A stretch of 64,000 nt of DNA, from the NCBI GenBank assembly GCA_036924285.1, contig JAYKYS010000022.1, positions 310,001 through 374,000 of the forward strand, written 5' to 3'. The stretch is from Asterella californica (Eukaryota; Streptophyta; Marchantiopsida; Marchantiales; Aytoniaceae). Below the pieces are notes generated by a model. It was not told the DNA's origin, ran no database searches, and saw only the letters and a program-made list of their open reading frames with translations. Made by a program: the position numbers and the translations under genes. Positions 1-11,100 of this stretch are shown here, piece after piece; within the stretch, counting starts at the first letter, position 1, and each line of letters starts with the position of its first letter.

Positions 1-2030
1 GTGTAAATGAACATGCGAAACAAAAAGATGCAGTATTTGAACCTGGGACGTATCCTTTCCCACTCTGAAGTTCTTGCTAACGGGATAAGGGGTAGAGTGC
101 TCCACTGGAAAATGTCCATCAGAACTATTTATACATGACTTTCCACTAACTCTAAAGATACAAGGAAGTTGGAGAACTAAGTTCGATCATAATTACGATT
201 CCAAGGCCATAAACAGCTCTCATCCAACAGTTTATGTCAGTCTCATTATTAAAAGCATATATTGAATATTATAGGAGTTCCATATGTTGTCTCATCGATG
301 TTCACGAGCCTATGATTTTATGAACATTATTGTAGAGGTCTAGTTATCTGCTTGGAGTCCAACACCATACTGTGAAGTCAATTGAGTATTATACATTTAT
401 GATTTAGTCTTGCTTAAATGTGTAAGGTATGGTCCAACAGAAATAATCACTTTTTCATATGGTTTCTGATAAACTTGTTTAAGTTCATCAAGTAACTCGT
501 GCAATAACCCACTAGTCCAGTCGACAGATGTGGGCACATTAAAATATGTCAGACACATTTTCAATAGAGCAGCTGGAGCATAGTTGTTGTTTTCTTTTAA
601 GTAAAATCTGTTGAACAGTGCATGTACGTACTAATCAAACGCCAAGCATATAGAATTCAAGAACGATGTATCATATTCCGTTGGCTTTGTTATTATTGGA
701 CTAATGAGATATGGTCGTAAAGCTAATGATAAATCCTCATTGGTTCTTCGATCATAGAATGTTCCATCCGAATATAACACGTATGTAGTCATAATTAAAT
801 CATAATCGAGTGATAGGTCGATGTCATATACCAAACCAGTGACCATTCTTGGATTATATGTGGCCAAAAAAGCATGTATCATATCCAAATTGATGTCATG
901 CCAATTCTTGTGAAAAAACAATCATACTCAATTTTGGTCTAACCTTTCATGTGCGAGTTTTTTTATAATAGAGCATCAACCTATGATTGAATTGTCATCT
1001 TCCGAATGGTTGTTGCTCAGGAGGAATATTATGTTGCTATGATATGTAATGTGCATATGTTTGTTCAGATCCTATTTGTCTTATAATCACATTATTATGT
1101 TCTGCACGACCGCGTCCTTTGTCTCTACTTGGAGGAGCATATGGAGGAGGAGGAGGAGGACCATGAAATTGAGTAGGTGCAAGTGGTGCTTGAACTTCAC
1201 GTAGGTACAATTGTGGTATAATTCTGTGCAAGTACAATATAGTCATTTTATATCTTGCGACATGCTTCATATCTCACTACTCGATATCTCTGTCATCTAG
1301 AAGCATCATCTTGAGTCCGAACAGTAGCCCATGCATAAAATAGTTCCTCGTCAAGTATACCATGAACATAATCAGGTCCCACTGCTTGGACATTTGAAGA
1401 TTGTGATGATCTCAAAATCTCAATATATGTCTCAGAGGCACTCATCTCTTTCGTGAAATTTAAATAATCTTGAAGCACACGAACATATAATATATAAGTT
1501 TTATATATCATGCATAAAAGAATGTTAAACCTAACATGCTCATGGAGCGATATGCAAAATTTACGTTATACAACTAACACTTGGTTAGTATAATTGGAAT
1601 ATCTTGTGATAGTTCAAGGCAGGAAACATTATGTAATGTAATTATAGTCAAACTTATAATCATATATATATATATAGACATGTATGCAAAGTTCCAGGGT
1701 AAGCAAGTTGAAGTTGAACGGTTCAAGAAAAAAACACATCATGGAGTCCATATTAGTATAGGTAACTCTAATGTAGCTAAATTCCTGAGGATTTAGAATC
1801 GTCAGATCATAGATAACACAGTCAACGGTCACGTCTATAAGTATTTTTGGAATGTTTGTATTTATTTTTATATTTTTATATAATATCTAAATTTATATTC
1901 TGTTGTAGTGACCAATCGATTATCCGATGAACACATCTATGATCGAACGATAGTCTATCTTTGAGCAAGAGTTTTGAATCGGTGTTATTTTATTTTATGA
2001 TGTTGTAGAAGTGGATCGAGGGAAAATCCA
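1..2030. other. AT-rich non-genic stretch
   Basis: This stretch is AT-rich and holds only short open frames on both strands, none recognised. A minus-strand series (631-921, 1037-1270 and 1293-1511) could be exons or relics of one old gene, because all three read the same way and one carries a run of prolines followed by a basic GRGR patch. No LTR, tRNA or snRNA signature was seen. Confidence 0.5.
631..921 (-). CDS. Unrecognised 96-residue open frame, possible exon or relic
   Basis: This minus-strand frame of 96 codons starts at an ATG and reads mostly hydrophilic residues with an aspartate-rich middle (VYDIDLSLDYD). I do not recognise a family. Two other minus-strand frames lie upstream in transcription sense, at 1293-1511 and at 1037-1270; the latter has a PPPPPP run followed by KGRGR. 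They may be exons of one decayed transposon-associated gene, but no clear splice sites tie them together. It could equally be chance, given the AT-rich context. Confidence 0.15.
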   Translation of the reverse strand: MFFHKNWHDINLDMIHAFLATYNPRMVTGLVYDIDLSLDYDLIMTTYVLYSDGTFYDRRTNEDLSLALRPYLISPIITKPTEYDTSFLNSICLAFD

Positions 2031-2039
2031 CTTAGAGAT

Positions 2040-2530
2040 ATATTTTTCTCCTAAAGGCCATGAATTAAATACTACTTTGTACTGAAATCAAAGGAATTTA
2101 ATATCAAGATCCTTCGCAACATTAAATCATCGTTATATTATGAGTCGTAAGACAAAATTAGGAAAGATTTTTCCATCGAGCTCCACGAAAATAAGTACAC
2201 TAAGTCTTAAATTAAGGCTTAAAGGCCCCTTGAATAAATTGTTATACGCATTCAAGCCGTCAAAATGAGATATCGAGAGTTGTCGCAACGTTAATAAATT
2301 GCTCTATCGAGAGGAGGAGGAAACCATTGGGATATTAAGTCATCGGAAAAGATTTAACCATCGAGCTTTACAAAAATAGTTACATTGGGTCTTAAATTAA
2401 GGCTTAAAAGGTCCATGAATTAAATCGTTATTTGCATTTAAGTCAAAGGAATGGGATATTGCGAGTCATAGCAACATTAACAAATCATTAATATTGAGAG
2501 GAGGAGGGACAATTGCTTGAATCCTCGAAT
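2040..2530. repeat. Diverged tandem repeat, about 165-190 bp unit, three units
   Basis: Three successive blocks carry the same landmarks: a sequence like AAGGCCATGAATTAAAT (near 2055, 2220 and 2406), then CAACATTAA-like, then a GAGAGGAGGAGG-like or CATCGAGCT-like segment, then TCTTAAATTAAGGCTTAA. Spacing is about 165 and then 187 bp, so the units are unequal and diverged. This looks like an old minor satellite or the internal repeat of a decayed element. Confidence 0.6.
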
Positions 2531-2939
2531 AATTTGTTTTGTGAATAAGCGAGGGCCTAGTTCGTATAAAGAAATATTTAAAATTGAAGGTTTAGCAAAC
2601 ACCAAATTATATCAACCATTAAAGTGAAGAAAATAGTTTAATTATTTTTCTGAGAAAGCATAGAAGGAAATACTGAAAATTGTTTAGCAGTAATAAGAGT
2701 AGAAGCAATAGTTGAATTTATTCCTCTAGAATTGAGAAATTAATAGAAGGAAAAGATGTATTCAAATGTCACAGAACTATCAGACGAGGCACATGTATGT
2801 AACCACCTGCAAAAGATATAGCGGGAAGAGCGTATAACATTTGGAGTTCCAGAACTAGTTAAGCTTGAGTTAGTAACATTTGATATATGTATTTTATTAT
2901 TGATGATTTTACTACTCTCGTTGTCGCTGCATGGAATGA

Positions 2940-3290
2940 TCATCGAGAGGTGGTAGTATCCAACCTTGACCCCAAATCTGACCCAAAAACCAACAAAAAT
3001 TCAGGCAAAAATTCGTCAATCTCTCGACGTCAATTTAGAATTTCTTCACTAAAATGACCTTCGCATGATCTCTTATATACTCGAAGCTGCTATTATGACT
3101 ATATCTCTCGCATGTGATTCACCACTTGTAAAATATGCAATCTACCACTGTTGCTCTAAGTCGAGTCAGCATCTGCTTTGTCCATACGTCCAAGTCCACA
3201 TCACATCCATCCCAAGCTTGACATATCATCAACTTACCACATCACCATTCTTTGTGCCATGCGGTATTGAGAAAAGCAAGTCAGCTTAGT
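2940..3290. repeat. Dispersed repeat, copy related to 31055-31380
   Basis: The block begins near CAAATCTGACCCAAAAACC and ends in a run resembling TCCACATCACATCCATCCC followed by CACCATTCT. The same order of landmarks recurs, diverged, at 31055-31380 (CCAAAATCTGAACC, AACGTCAGTTC, CTTATATATTC, TCCACATCACAAGCAATCC, CAGCATTCTGT). It is probably two old copies of one element. I see no coding capacity or termini. Confidence 0.5.
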
Positions 3291-3329
3291 TTGAACCCAA
3301 TCGATTAGTTCACTATAAAAGAGTCAGCG

Positions 3330-3635
3330 AAAGTATTAGAGTGTCGAAACTAGATAACTAATGGTCAGAGTTCCGGAACTATATTTTAATGTGCAGAGTC
3401 CCAGAACTAGATAATAAGTTCCACCAAGTTAGTTCAAGAACTAGTTAGTTAGACCCAATATTTGTTAAGTATTCTTAAAAGGTCAGAGTATTTCCGGAAC
3501 TAGTTCACCCTTGAATACATGAGTTAACTATAAAAGAATCAGCGAAAGTATTAATTTATTTTTCATTAAATTAATACTTTCAAAACTACATAAGTAATGT
3601 GCAGAGATCTAGAACTAGATTTAAATGTGCAGCGT
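3330..3635. repeat. GTTCCGGAAC-type interspersed repeat flanking E1, left part
   Basis: Short motifs such as AGAGTTCCGGAACTA, AGTCCCAGAACTAGAT and TCAAGAACTAGTTA recur here. The DNA right of the gypsy element at 13741-13850 continues the same pattern: TCTGGAACTAGACAACTAATGTGCAGAG and onward to CAATATTTATTGAGTACT, paralleling CAATATTTGTTAAGTATT at 3455-3475. Two diverged units of roughly 110 bp are therefore present, and E1 inserted within the second. Confidence 0.6.
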
Positions 3636-5666
3636 TGTCCTGTTGTGGGACCAGTTAGTATGTAAATTACGCGTATAAGTGCGTTTTGCACATAATTGTA
3701 GAAGTTGTGGTGTAATGGGATCTAAAACATTGCTCTTATGAGCTTAGAATGCACTATTATCTGCTGGGGGTCTCCATGGGGCAGAAAAGGACAAGGTTGA
3801 GTCCTTTAGCTTCCCATTGGTCCACCCAAAAGTGAAGATAACTTGTCTTCTACCTAAGTGTGCGCTCTGGGAGGTTCGGGGCACTTTGACGAGGGATTTT
3901 GAAGATCAGAGGGCATGGGCGGAGAGCTCTCGACGGGAGGAGCAATCTGACCACAAATTTCACTCGATTTGGAGGTCCAGGGCATACGTTATGGCGATTT
4001 GAAGTTCATATAGTGATGAGAGTACAAGAGTTTCTCTTCCGATTGTAAGATTAAGGGGTTTGAGTGATTGAACCGTCAGATTGAGACCAGATTTCATGAG
4101 CTTGTAGTCTGTCAGCTGCTGAAGCTCTGACCACAAATTTCACCACCGGATGTTCTGCGGATTGAGCGCAATGGCGATTTGAAGGCGACGGGGTGCAGAA
4201 AGCTGTCAATCTGAAGCAGCGAGTTTGCAGATTTATGGAGGACGATCAGAACGGTCAAATCGGCTCAAATTTCCTGTGTAGTGAGTTTACCTTCTGAATT
4301 GATAGCTCAGGAAGTTGGAGTGGAAGTGGACGGTTCATTTAGTCGAAGAAGCTTCTGTCCTGAATCTGAGATTGGAAGTGCGTGTTAGTTTCTGTGGATT
4401 TGTGTTAATTGTGGGAGGAGATCTAGCCGTCAGATCTTCCTGAAATTTGACCTGTAAGTAGAGATTTTAGTATCCTACCTACGTGGCAAGTTTGAGAGGA
4501 GACTGAACTGTAGATCTGTATCTATCATGTGTGAAAGTTCGCTGTTTTCTTTGCCGCGTTGTATCGGCAACGATATCTACTCTAGGTCTCGAGTCTTGTT
4601 ACGGCAGCTGGCAGAGAAGCGTCCAGTGTGACGTTTGTGTTGCTTTGGGGTGTATTCTAGGCGTAGATGAGACTTTAGCGACCTACGTTGTAACCACGTC
4701 ATGTGGTTGTCAGGTTCGCACTCAACGTGGCAAAGTGCGATCCTTGACCTGTAAAGTCGACTTCCTATCTAGCCTAGTCTCTTGTATTAGGACACGTTAC
4801 GGTGCATGCATTAGAACCTTTCAACCCGACGACCTACACGTGGATGAGTATGACGGCACCAAACATGCGATGTGCATGTGTGCCACCTCATCGGTTCGTG
4901 TGGCTGGGGTTGTTCTGTTAGGGGACTTGCACCTATCCTTCTGTAGGGGGTTCGAAACCTTTAAGCAGAGGGGGGACTTGTGTGGGGGATTCGATCTTGA
5001 GAAATCCAAGAGATTGTTCGTGGAGAGATCGTGGTGATCCTATGAGATTGTATCATATGTTTATGGATCGATATACCTTTGTAGTTGGAGTACACATGTG
5101 GTGAGAGATGGACGAAGGACTCTACTTACCGCCCAGATTCCCTTTTCGAAACCCTTTCTCGATTAAACTGATGTATATGGAACGAGTTCACTTTCAACAG
5201 TTTCTGATAGGATCCTTCGGGCATAACTTTACCGCGCAAGTCATGCTCTCGCCTGTCCCTGTGATCTTACCTGTTGTCACTTACGGCCAAGAATGGGATC
5301 TCACCGTCTTTATCCTCATCTAACGAAGGATGGATCTAAATCAGCTCCCTCCTGTAAACTTTAACACCCAGTGCGAGATAAGACACATCTGTCGACCCAA
5401 AGCTATGTACGAAGCCCTAGTAGTGAGAAACTTTGGAGAGGAATACTACCGAGAGATCATGTCATCACATATCCCGTTTGTCGTGCCCATGATCATCCAA
5501 CGTTTTCGTGTAGTTATCTTGACCCTTTACTGAGAGAAAGAAAGTGCTTAGTTATCGAGGAAGTTAGAGAGAAATCTACGAGATACTAGTCGCTCTGCTG
5601 TGCACTGATCACTAGCCACAGCCAGAAGGTACGCCCTTGCTCAAAGGAAAGGCTCTCGCTACGACA
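3636..5666 (+). repeat. E1 5' LTR, 2031 bp
   Basis: The LTR runs from TGTCCTGTTG to CTCGCTACGACA. It is long for a gypsy LTR. It contains a cysteine-rich open frame at 4531-5037 (168 codons) that is repeated exactly in the 3' LTR. I treat this as incidental because LTR sequence is present twice by mechanism. Promoter signals should lie in this LTR, but I could not assign a single TATA box with confidence. Confidence 0.95.
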
Positions 5667-5670
5667 TATT

Positions 5671-5688
5671 TGGTGCTTCCACTGAGAG
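5671..5688 (+). promoter_or_regulatory. E1 candidate primer-binding site
   Basis: Four bases after the LTR end, the sequence TGGTGCTTCCACTGAGAG begins with the TGG expected to pair with a tRNA CCA end. I could not match it to a specific tRNA by eye. It is not the initiator-Met site seen in E2. Confidence 0.5.
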
Positions 5689-5734
5689 CACGCTTTGAGG
5701 TGGTTGAGTGAGTTGTTGCCGAGGAGCGTCAAGT

Positions 5735-8053
5735 ATGAATCTTCCCGAAGCAATGGGGACGAGTGGAGGAGGAGCGGACGATCTGCTTCGAGCATTGACG
5801 ATGTTGTTGAGACAACAACAAGGAGGCGATGTTGGGGAGCAGAAGTCTACAAGAGCTCTACAAGCGGTGGTGAAGAAGTTGGGGAGGTTCGATGGAAGGA
5901 ACATCACGAAGTATGTTCGGGAGTATATTTGTGAGATGGAGGTAAATCGTGTGCCTGAGACAGAGATGATTTCTAGTTTTGAGTTGGCTGTGATACCTGA
6001 GATCCGTAGTCAAGTGACAAAGCTGAAGGATGCACGTACGAGCTCTTGGGAGGAGTATGAGCAGAGGTTGAAGAGTGAATTTTTTGATGATGATGCGGAT
6101 AGAGTAACCAAGAGAACGTTCTTGGAGTGGATAGAGCAGCGTCCGGGGAATGAGATGACGCCAAATGAGTTGCTGCGTGAGTTTGAGAAACGGTTCTGTC
6201 AATTGTCTCCATCCGAGAGGACAACGCTTGACTTAAGGAAGACAGAACTTTTTCTAGAAGCTGCTGATGAAAATCTAGAGGATAAGCTTTTCTTGATGCT
6301 AGCAGACAAGGGGGAAGAAGGAGGAGTGAGCACAGACTGGAAAAAGGTAGAGGAAGCTGTTACTATTCTCACGAAGCAGAAACGTGGAAGAGGTAGAGCT
6401 GCAACCTTGAGGTCTGATGTCTCTTTAGCTCCATTGCCCAAGCCTGCCAATAGCAAGATTGAAGATTCTGCAATCGATGAGTTGGTCAAGGGTCTGAGAG
6501 AGTTAAGGATAGAGATGGCAGAGCTAAAGCATAGTCGAAGTCCTGGTGATACCAATGCATCTTCAACTAGCAGAAATTTTGTTAGAAGATGTATCTGGTG
6601 TGACAGTACTGAACACCAACGACGAGATTGTGAGGAGTTTTCCGAAGCTCTCAGAACCGGAGTCGTGAATTTTAGAGATGGAAAGATTCATCTCGCCCAA
6701 ACTGGTGCGCCGTTGAATACCAACTTTGGTAAGGGAGGAATGAAGAGTTTGGTGAGAGGTCAGGTTGGTATAGCTACGGCGATACGCACAATAGAGCCAG
6801 AAACGTTTGCGATAGAAGTAGATGTACCAGTTGTAGCAGCTGTTAAGAGCGATGTAGTTGAAGTTCCACGAGAAGTAATGTTGCGAGGTGCGGAGGCAAT
6901 TCGTCGCATTACTGGATGGGATGATCCTGTAGAGGCAGGGTGTGTCAAGGCTTACTTGGTGCAAGAGAAGCATGTAAGCTGGCAAGATGCGATTGTGGAA
7001 GAGAAAAGGAGACGTGATGATGATGTTGCTGATCCGGAGGAGGCTACAAGGAGAGCCAGAACCACGAAGAGGAGAGGGCAACAAGAGACATCACCGTCTG
7101 ATATCCCTTCGACGTCTCAAGGGGCATCTACGTCTGAACCTATGGTTGATGTTCCTATTTATGACACGGAGATGAGAGAGAAAGGCAAAGGAGCTTCTTC
7201 AAAGGGCAAAGGTAAAGCACCGACCTACAGACTACAGTCTGATATCGAGACCAGCACCAACTTGAAGGAGATTCTTGAAGAGAGAATTTTGGATGCAAAA
7301 ATAGAATTTTCCTTGCGAGAGGCCTTAGGGATAGCTAAACGTGATTTTCATGAGTTGATCATAGATGTGATCAAGAGAAAGAGGCAGATGACTGCGGATA
7401 CAGTGATGGTGAAAGCATTGGATACTGACATCACTGGGGAAGAAGATGAAGAGTTAGGTCGCGTATTTGCCCAAAAGCATGTACTACAGGCGTCGAATGG
7501 AAGAGAGGCAAGAGTTTCAGACTGTGCTGCAGAACATGGCGACGAGAAGCAGCATGAGAGTCACTATTCTCGAGCATATTGGGCTCGTGCAACCACAGAG
7601 ACAAGGGTCCGACTGGGTAACTTGTCAGAGGCTATAGTGGCGTTGGTGGATCACGGTTCGGAGATTAACATCATGTCCAAAAATGTTTACGAGAAGGGGA
7701 AGTGGCCAATCGACACAGGACATGGATGGGTTCTTCGTGCTGCTAACAACCAAAGAGGTGAACTTTTTGGTGCTTGTCCAGCTGTCAAGACTCGGATAGG
7801 AGATGTAGAGATAGAACAAAACTTTTTTGTTCAGAGTGTAGCTGCTTATCCTGTGATCCTTGGTCAACCGTACATTACTGCGTCTAGGATGGAGACGAAA
7901 GTAATGGACGATGGGTCTCATTATGCTCGTATCAGAAGTCAAGATGGTACAAGAGCGGTACAGTTTCTTACTGTACGTACGGGTCATGAAAGGAACAGAG
8001 AGAAGCTGAGGGACAGTCCCTTAAGGACTGACAAAGAGTTTTCGGATTTTTAG
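5735..8053 (+). CDS. gag-pro: E1 Gag-protease polyprotein
   Basis: The frame encodes 772 residues from the ATG at 5735. An in-frame GTG lies at 5708, but the ATG is the first normal start. The N-terminal half is a capsid-like helical region with the motif RVTKRTFLEW shared with E3. A CCHC zinc knuckle of form C-x2-C-x4-H-x4-C starts near residue 286 (CIWCDSTEHQRRDC) and should bind genomic RNA. A retropepsin-like domain follows, with ALVDHGSEINIMS near residue 639 and VILGQPYI as the probable second strand motif. The active-site triplet reads D-H-G rather than D-T-G or D-S-G. The frame ends in TAG at 8051, overlapping the open pol frame by about 21 nt. Confidence 0.9.
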   Translation: MNLPEAMGTSGGGADDLLRALTMLLRQQQGGDVGEQKSTRALQAVVKKLGRFDGRNITKYVREYICEMEVNRVPETEMISSFELAVIPEIRSQVTKLKDARTSSWEEYEQRLKSEFFDDDADRVTKRTFLEWIEQRPGNEMTPNELLREFEKRFCQLSPSERTTLDLRKTELFLEAADENLEDKLFLMLADKGEEGGVSTDWKKVEEAVTILTKQKRGRGRAATLRSDVSLAPLPKPANSKIEDSAIDELVKGLRELRIEMAELKHSRSPGDTNASSTSRNFVRRCIWCDSTEHQRRDCEEFSEALRTGVVNFRDGKIHLAQTGAPLNTNFGKGGMKSLVRGQVGIATAIRTIEPETFAIEVDVPVVAAVKSDVVEVPREVMLRGAEAIRRITGWDDPVEAGCVKAYLVQEKHVSWQDAIVEEKRRRDDDVADPEEATRRARTTKRRGQQETSPSDIPSTSQGASTSEPMVDVPIYDTEMREKGKGASSKGKGKAPTYRLQSDIETSTNLKEILEERILDAKIEFSLREALGIAKRDFHELIIDVIKRKRQMTADTVMVKALDTDITGEEDEELGRVFAQKHVLQASNGREARVSDCAAEHGDEKQHESHYSRAYWARATTETRVRLGNLSEAIVALVDHGSEINIMSKNVYEKGKWPIDTGHGWVLRAANNQRGELFGACPAVKTRIGDVEIEQNFFVQSVAAYPVILGQPYITASRMETKVMDDGSHYARIRSQDGTRAVQFLTVRTGHERNREKLRDSPLRTDKEFSDF
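8044..8050 (+). promoter_or_regulatory. E1 candidate -1 ribosomal frameshift heptamer
   Basis: In the gag frame the last codons read GAT TTT TAG, preceded by G, giving the heptamer G GAT TTT directly before the stop. The pol frame is open from 8032 and lies one base back, so a -1 slip here would fuse gag-protease to pol. The same heptamer class is known from -1 frameshifting in plant RNA viruses. Use by E1 is inferred. Confidence 0.55.
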
Positions 8054-8112
8054 TTAGCACTCCTGTAGAGCGGGAGTATGGGAGTGTTGATAGGAGAAAG
8101 AGCCTTCCGCTA

Positions 8113-11100
8113 GTGTTAGAAGATGAAGAAGAGATGTTTAAATGTGGATTTGCTCAGTTTTCTGAAACATGTGTAAATAGATTTCGAGTGGTAGAAGAGA
8201 TGGATAGTGTACAAAGACGATGTGTGAAGAAGCAGGAAGATCTCTTCAAAACTCAAGGAGTTCTGTTAGATCGGGAGTTCATTAACGGGGTGTATGAAGA
8301 AGAGGGCTTTGAAGATACTCTTGAGGAAGTTTTGTCGTTTATAAGCACCGATTCTTTGGTTAATGGATTAGTCGCGATCCGTTCACGTGAGTTACATGAG
8401 GAGGTTACAAGATTCGTCGAGGACGGCTACAAGGTTCAGCTTGAGATGAAAGGAGATCATGAGTTGGAGTTAGAGAAGAGTAGAGCCATGAAACACCAAG
8501 AAGCGCAGGTTCATACAAAATACAAGACGGTGGCGCGTAAAGTGAAGCCGGTGGCTACTCAGCTACCTGAAGACTCTAACAAGCAAGTGGAACGAGCATC
8601 GACTGAACCAGTTCTGCGGGATTCACAGAGAGTAGGGCACAAGTTCACAGAAGAGACACTCAAACGACTACAGATTGGAGGGGGTGAGTTTCTCACTGAG
8701 GAAGAGAGAAAGCGTTTTCATGAGATGTTGAGAAGACATGGAAAGGCTTTTGCTTTCAGTGCAGAAGAGATTGGATGTGCAGATACGAGTGTCGTAGCAC
8801 CCATGGTGATCTTCACAGTACCACATGTGCCTTGGGACTTGAAGCCTATACCAGTGCCACGAGCTATGTTGCCAAAGCTTGTGGAATTGTTGAAAGAGAA
8901 GATACGCATGGGTATTTTAGAGCCATCTATGGGACCTTACTCGAGTCGGTGGTTTACTGTACCTAAGAAGTCAGGGGCTCTTAGGTTCATCCAAGACATG
9001 CAACATGCTAACAAGGTGACTATTCGAAACATGGGAGCAGGACCCATAGTAGATGAAGTTGCAGAAGCTTTTGCTGGTCATGCTATCTACTCGATTGGAG
9101 ATTTATACTCTGGGTATGATCAGTTCCAGTTGGCAATGGAGAGCAGAGATCTCACCACCATGCGTACTCCGCTTGGGCTTGTAAGGATGTGTACATTACC
9201 GCAAGGAGCAACAAACTCTGTTGCGCATGTGCAAAATGCAATGAATAGGATTTTGAGGGAATTCATTCCGGAGAAGACCATACCTTTCATAGATGATATT
9301 CCTATGAAAGGGTGTGCGATCGAAGACAAAGATGAGAAGCTGACTGAGGATGGATGTCGAAGGTTTGTGGTTGATCATATTCACGATGTGGAGATGATCT
9401 TAACAAGGCTTGAGGAGGTAAATCTCACTCTTTCAGCAGAGAAGTCGAGCTTTGGAGTACCAGAGATTGTTGTTGTTGGTCATCTTTGTGGAGCTTTTGG
9501 TCGACGTCCAAACCCATCAAAAGTTGATGCCATTGGGAGGATGAAAGATTGTGTCAACACCACAGAGGTTAGGAGATTCTTGGGAGCTTGTTTGTTCTAT
9601 CGAGTGTGGATTCCTCATTTTGGTCACATGTCTGAACCGTTGTATGAGTTGCTGAGGAAGCGAAGGAGGTTCACTTGGGGTGAGGAGCAGAGGGTCGCTA
9701 TGGTGCGACTAAAAGAAGCGTTGAAATCACCACCAGTTCTACGACAGTTGAGCTATGATTGTGGTAGACCCATAGTCGTTACTGTTGATACTAGTCCTAT
9801 CGCTATAGGTTGGGCAATAGGGCAGGATGATGGTGAGGAAAAGAGGTTTGCAACAAGATATGGTGCTCGCATACTTTCGGATCGACAAAGGAGATACCCT
9901 CAAGTCAAACGAGAGCTATGGGGCGTTGTAACTGCAATGAAAGCTGAGAAGGAGTATCTCATTGGAGCACATGTACTACTTGAAACTGATTGCTTACCTC
10001 TGTTGGGAATGATAGCAAACTGCACAACGCCTGATATTGCTATGTTACGTTGGATAGCTTACATTAGGTCGTTGAATCCAGAGTTGAGGCACATAGCAGG
10101 GAAGATGAACTCGATGGCAGACATGTTGTCTAGAGCTAGGTACTCTCAAGAAGAAGATATGGAGGCGGAAGATATGGATGAAGATGATGCAGAGGAGGGG
10201 CAAGTTCTACAACTATCAAGCGAGGACCGGAGTCGCTTGGATGGTGTTCTTCCTTTCAGGGAAGAACTCTACTGTGGGAGGCTCAAAGAAATCGGACGCT
10301 ATCTAAGCACTCTTCAGAAGTATGAAGAATGGACGGAGAAAGTCTTCAAGGAGATACGACATCAGGCCTATGGCTATCTATTACGAGATGGATATCTGTG
10401 GAAGAGGCCAAAGAGGAGAGATGGAGTACCCTTGAGAGTAGTGGATGATGCAGAGACCAAGAAACAAGTACTCGAACAATTTCATGATACCTTATGGGCA
10501 GGTCATCGAGGTACATGGGCGACCTTTACCAAGATCAAGGAGAGGTATTGGTGGAAAGGATTGTATCGAGATGTAGAGAAGTTTGTTGGGTCATGCATTG
10601 AATGTCAATTCCAATCCAAGATTCGGTATAGGGATGGATTGAGACCCACATATCCCTTGTCCATTCATTTCCAATGGGTTTTGGATCTGGTTGCCATGCC
10701 ACCAGGAATTTGGGGCATGCGTCATTTAGTTTTGGCTCGGGAAGAGCTATCTAACTTTGTAGAAGGGAGGGCTCTACGCACCAAAGCTACTGAACCTGTC
10801 TGTCGATTCATACTAGAAGATATCGTTTCTAGATATGGAAGCGTGGGGAGAATCCGTGCAGATAGAGGAGAGTTGAATGCAGATGAAGCACGTGAGTTCT
10901 TCAACAGGTATGGAATACGATTGAAGTTGACCACTTCGATGAACCCGGAAGCGAATGGGAAAAGTGAACGAGGGCACCCACCAATCATCCAAGCATTGGT
11001 GAAAGCGTGCAAGGGGCGTCATGGGGACTGGCCTAGACTTCTTCCTTTTGCGTTGTGGGCTGATAGAACTACTCATAGTACTGTCACTGGTTACATGCCT

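Noticed and set aside
4531..5037. 168-codon cysteine-rich open frame, repeated exactly at 12605-13111
   Set aside because: It lies wholly within the E1 LTRs, so the duplication is mechanical, and it has no recognisable domain or independent start context.
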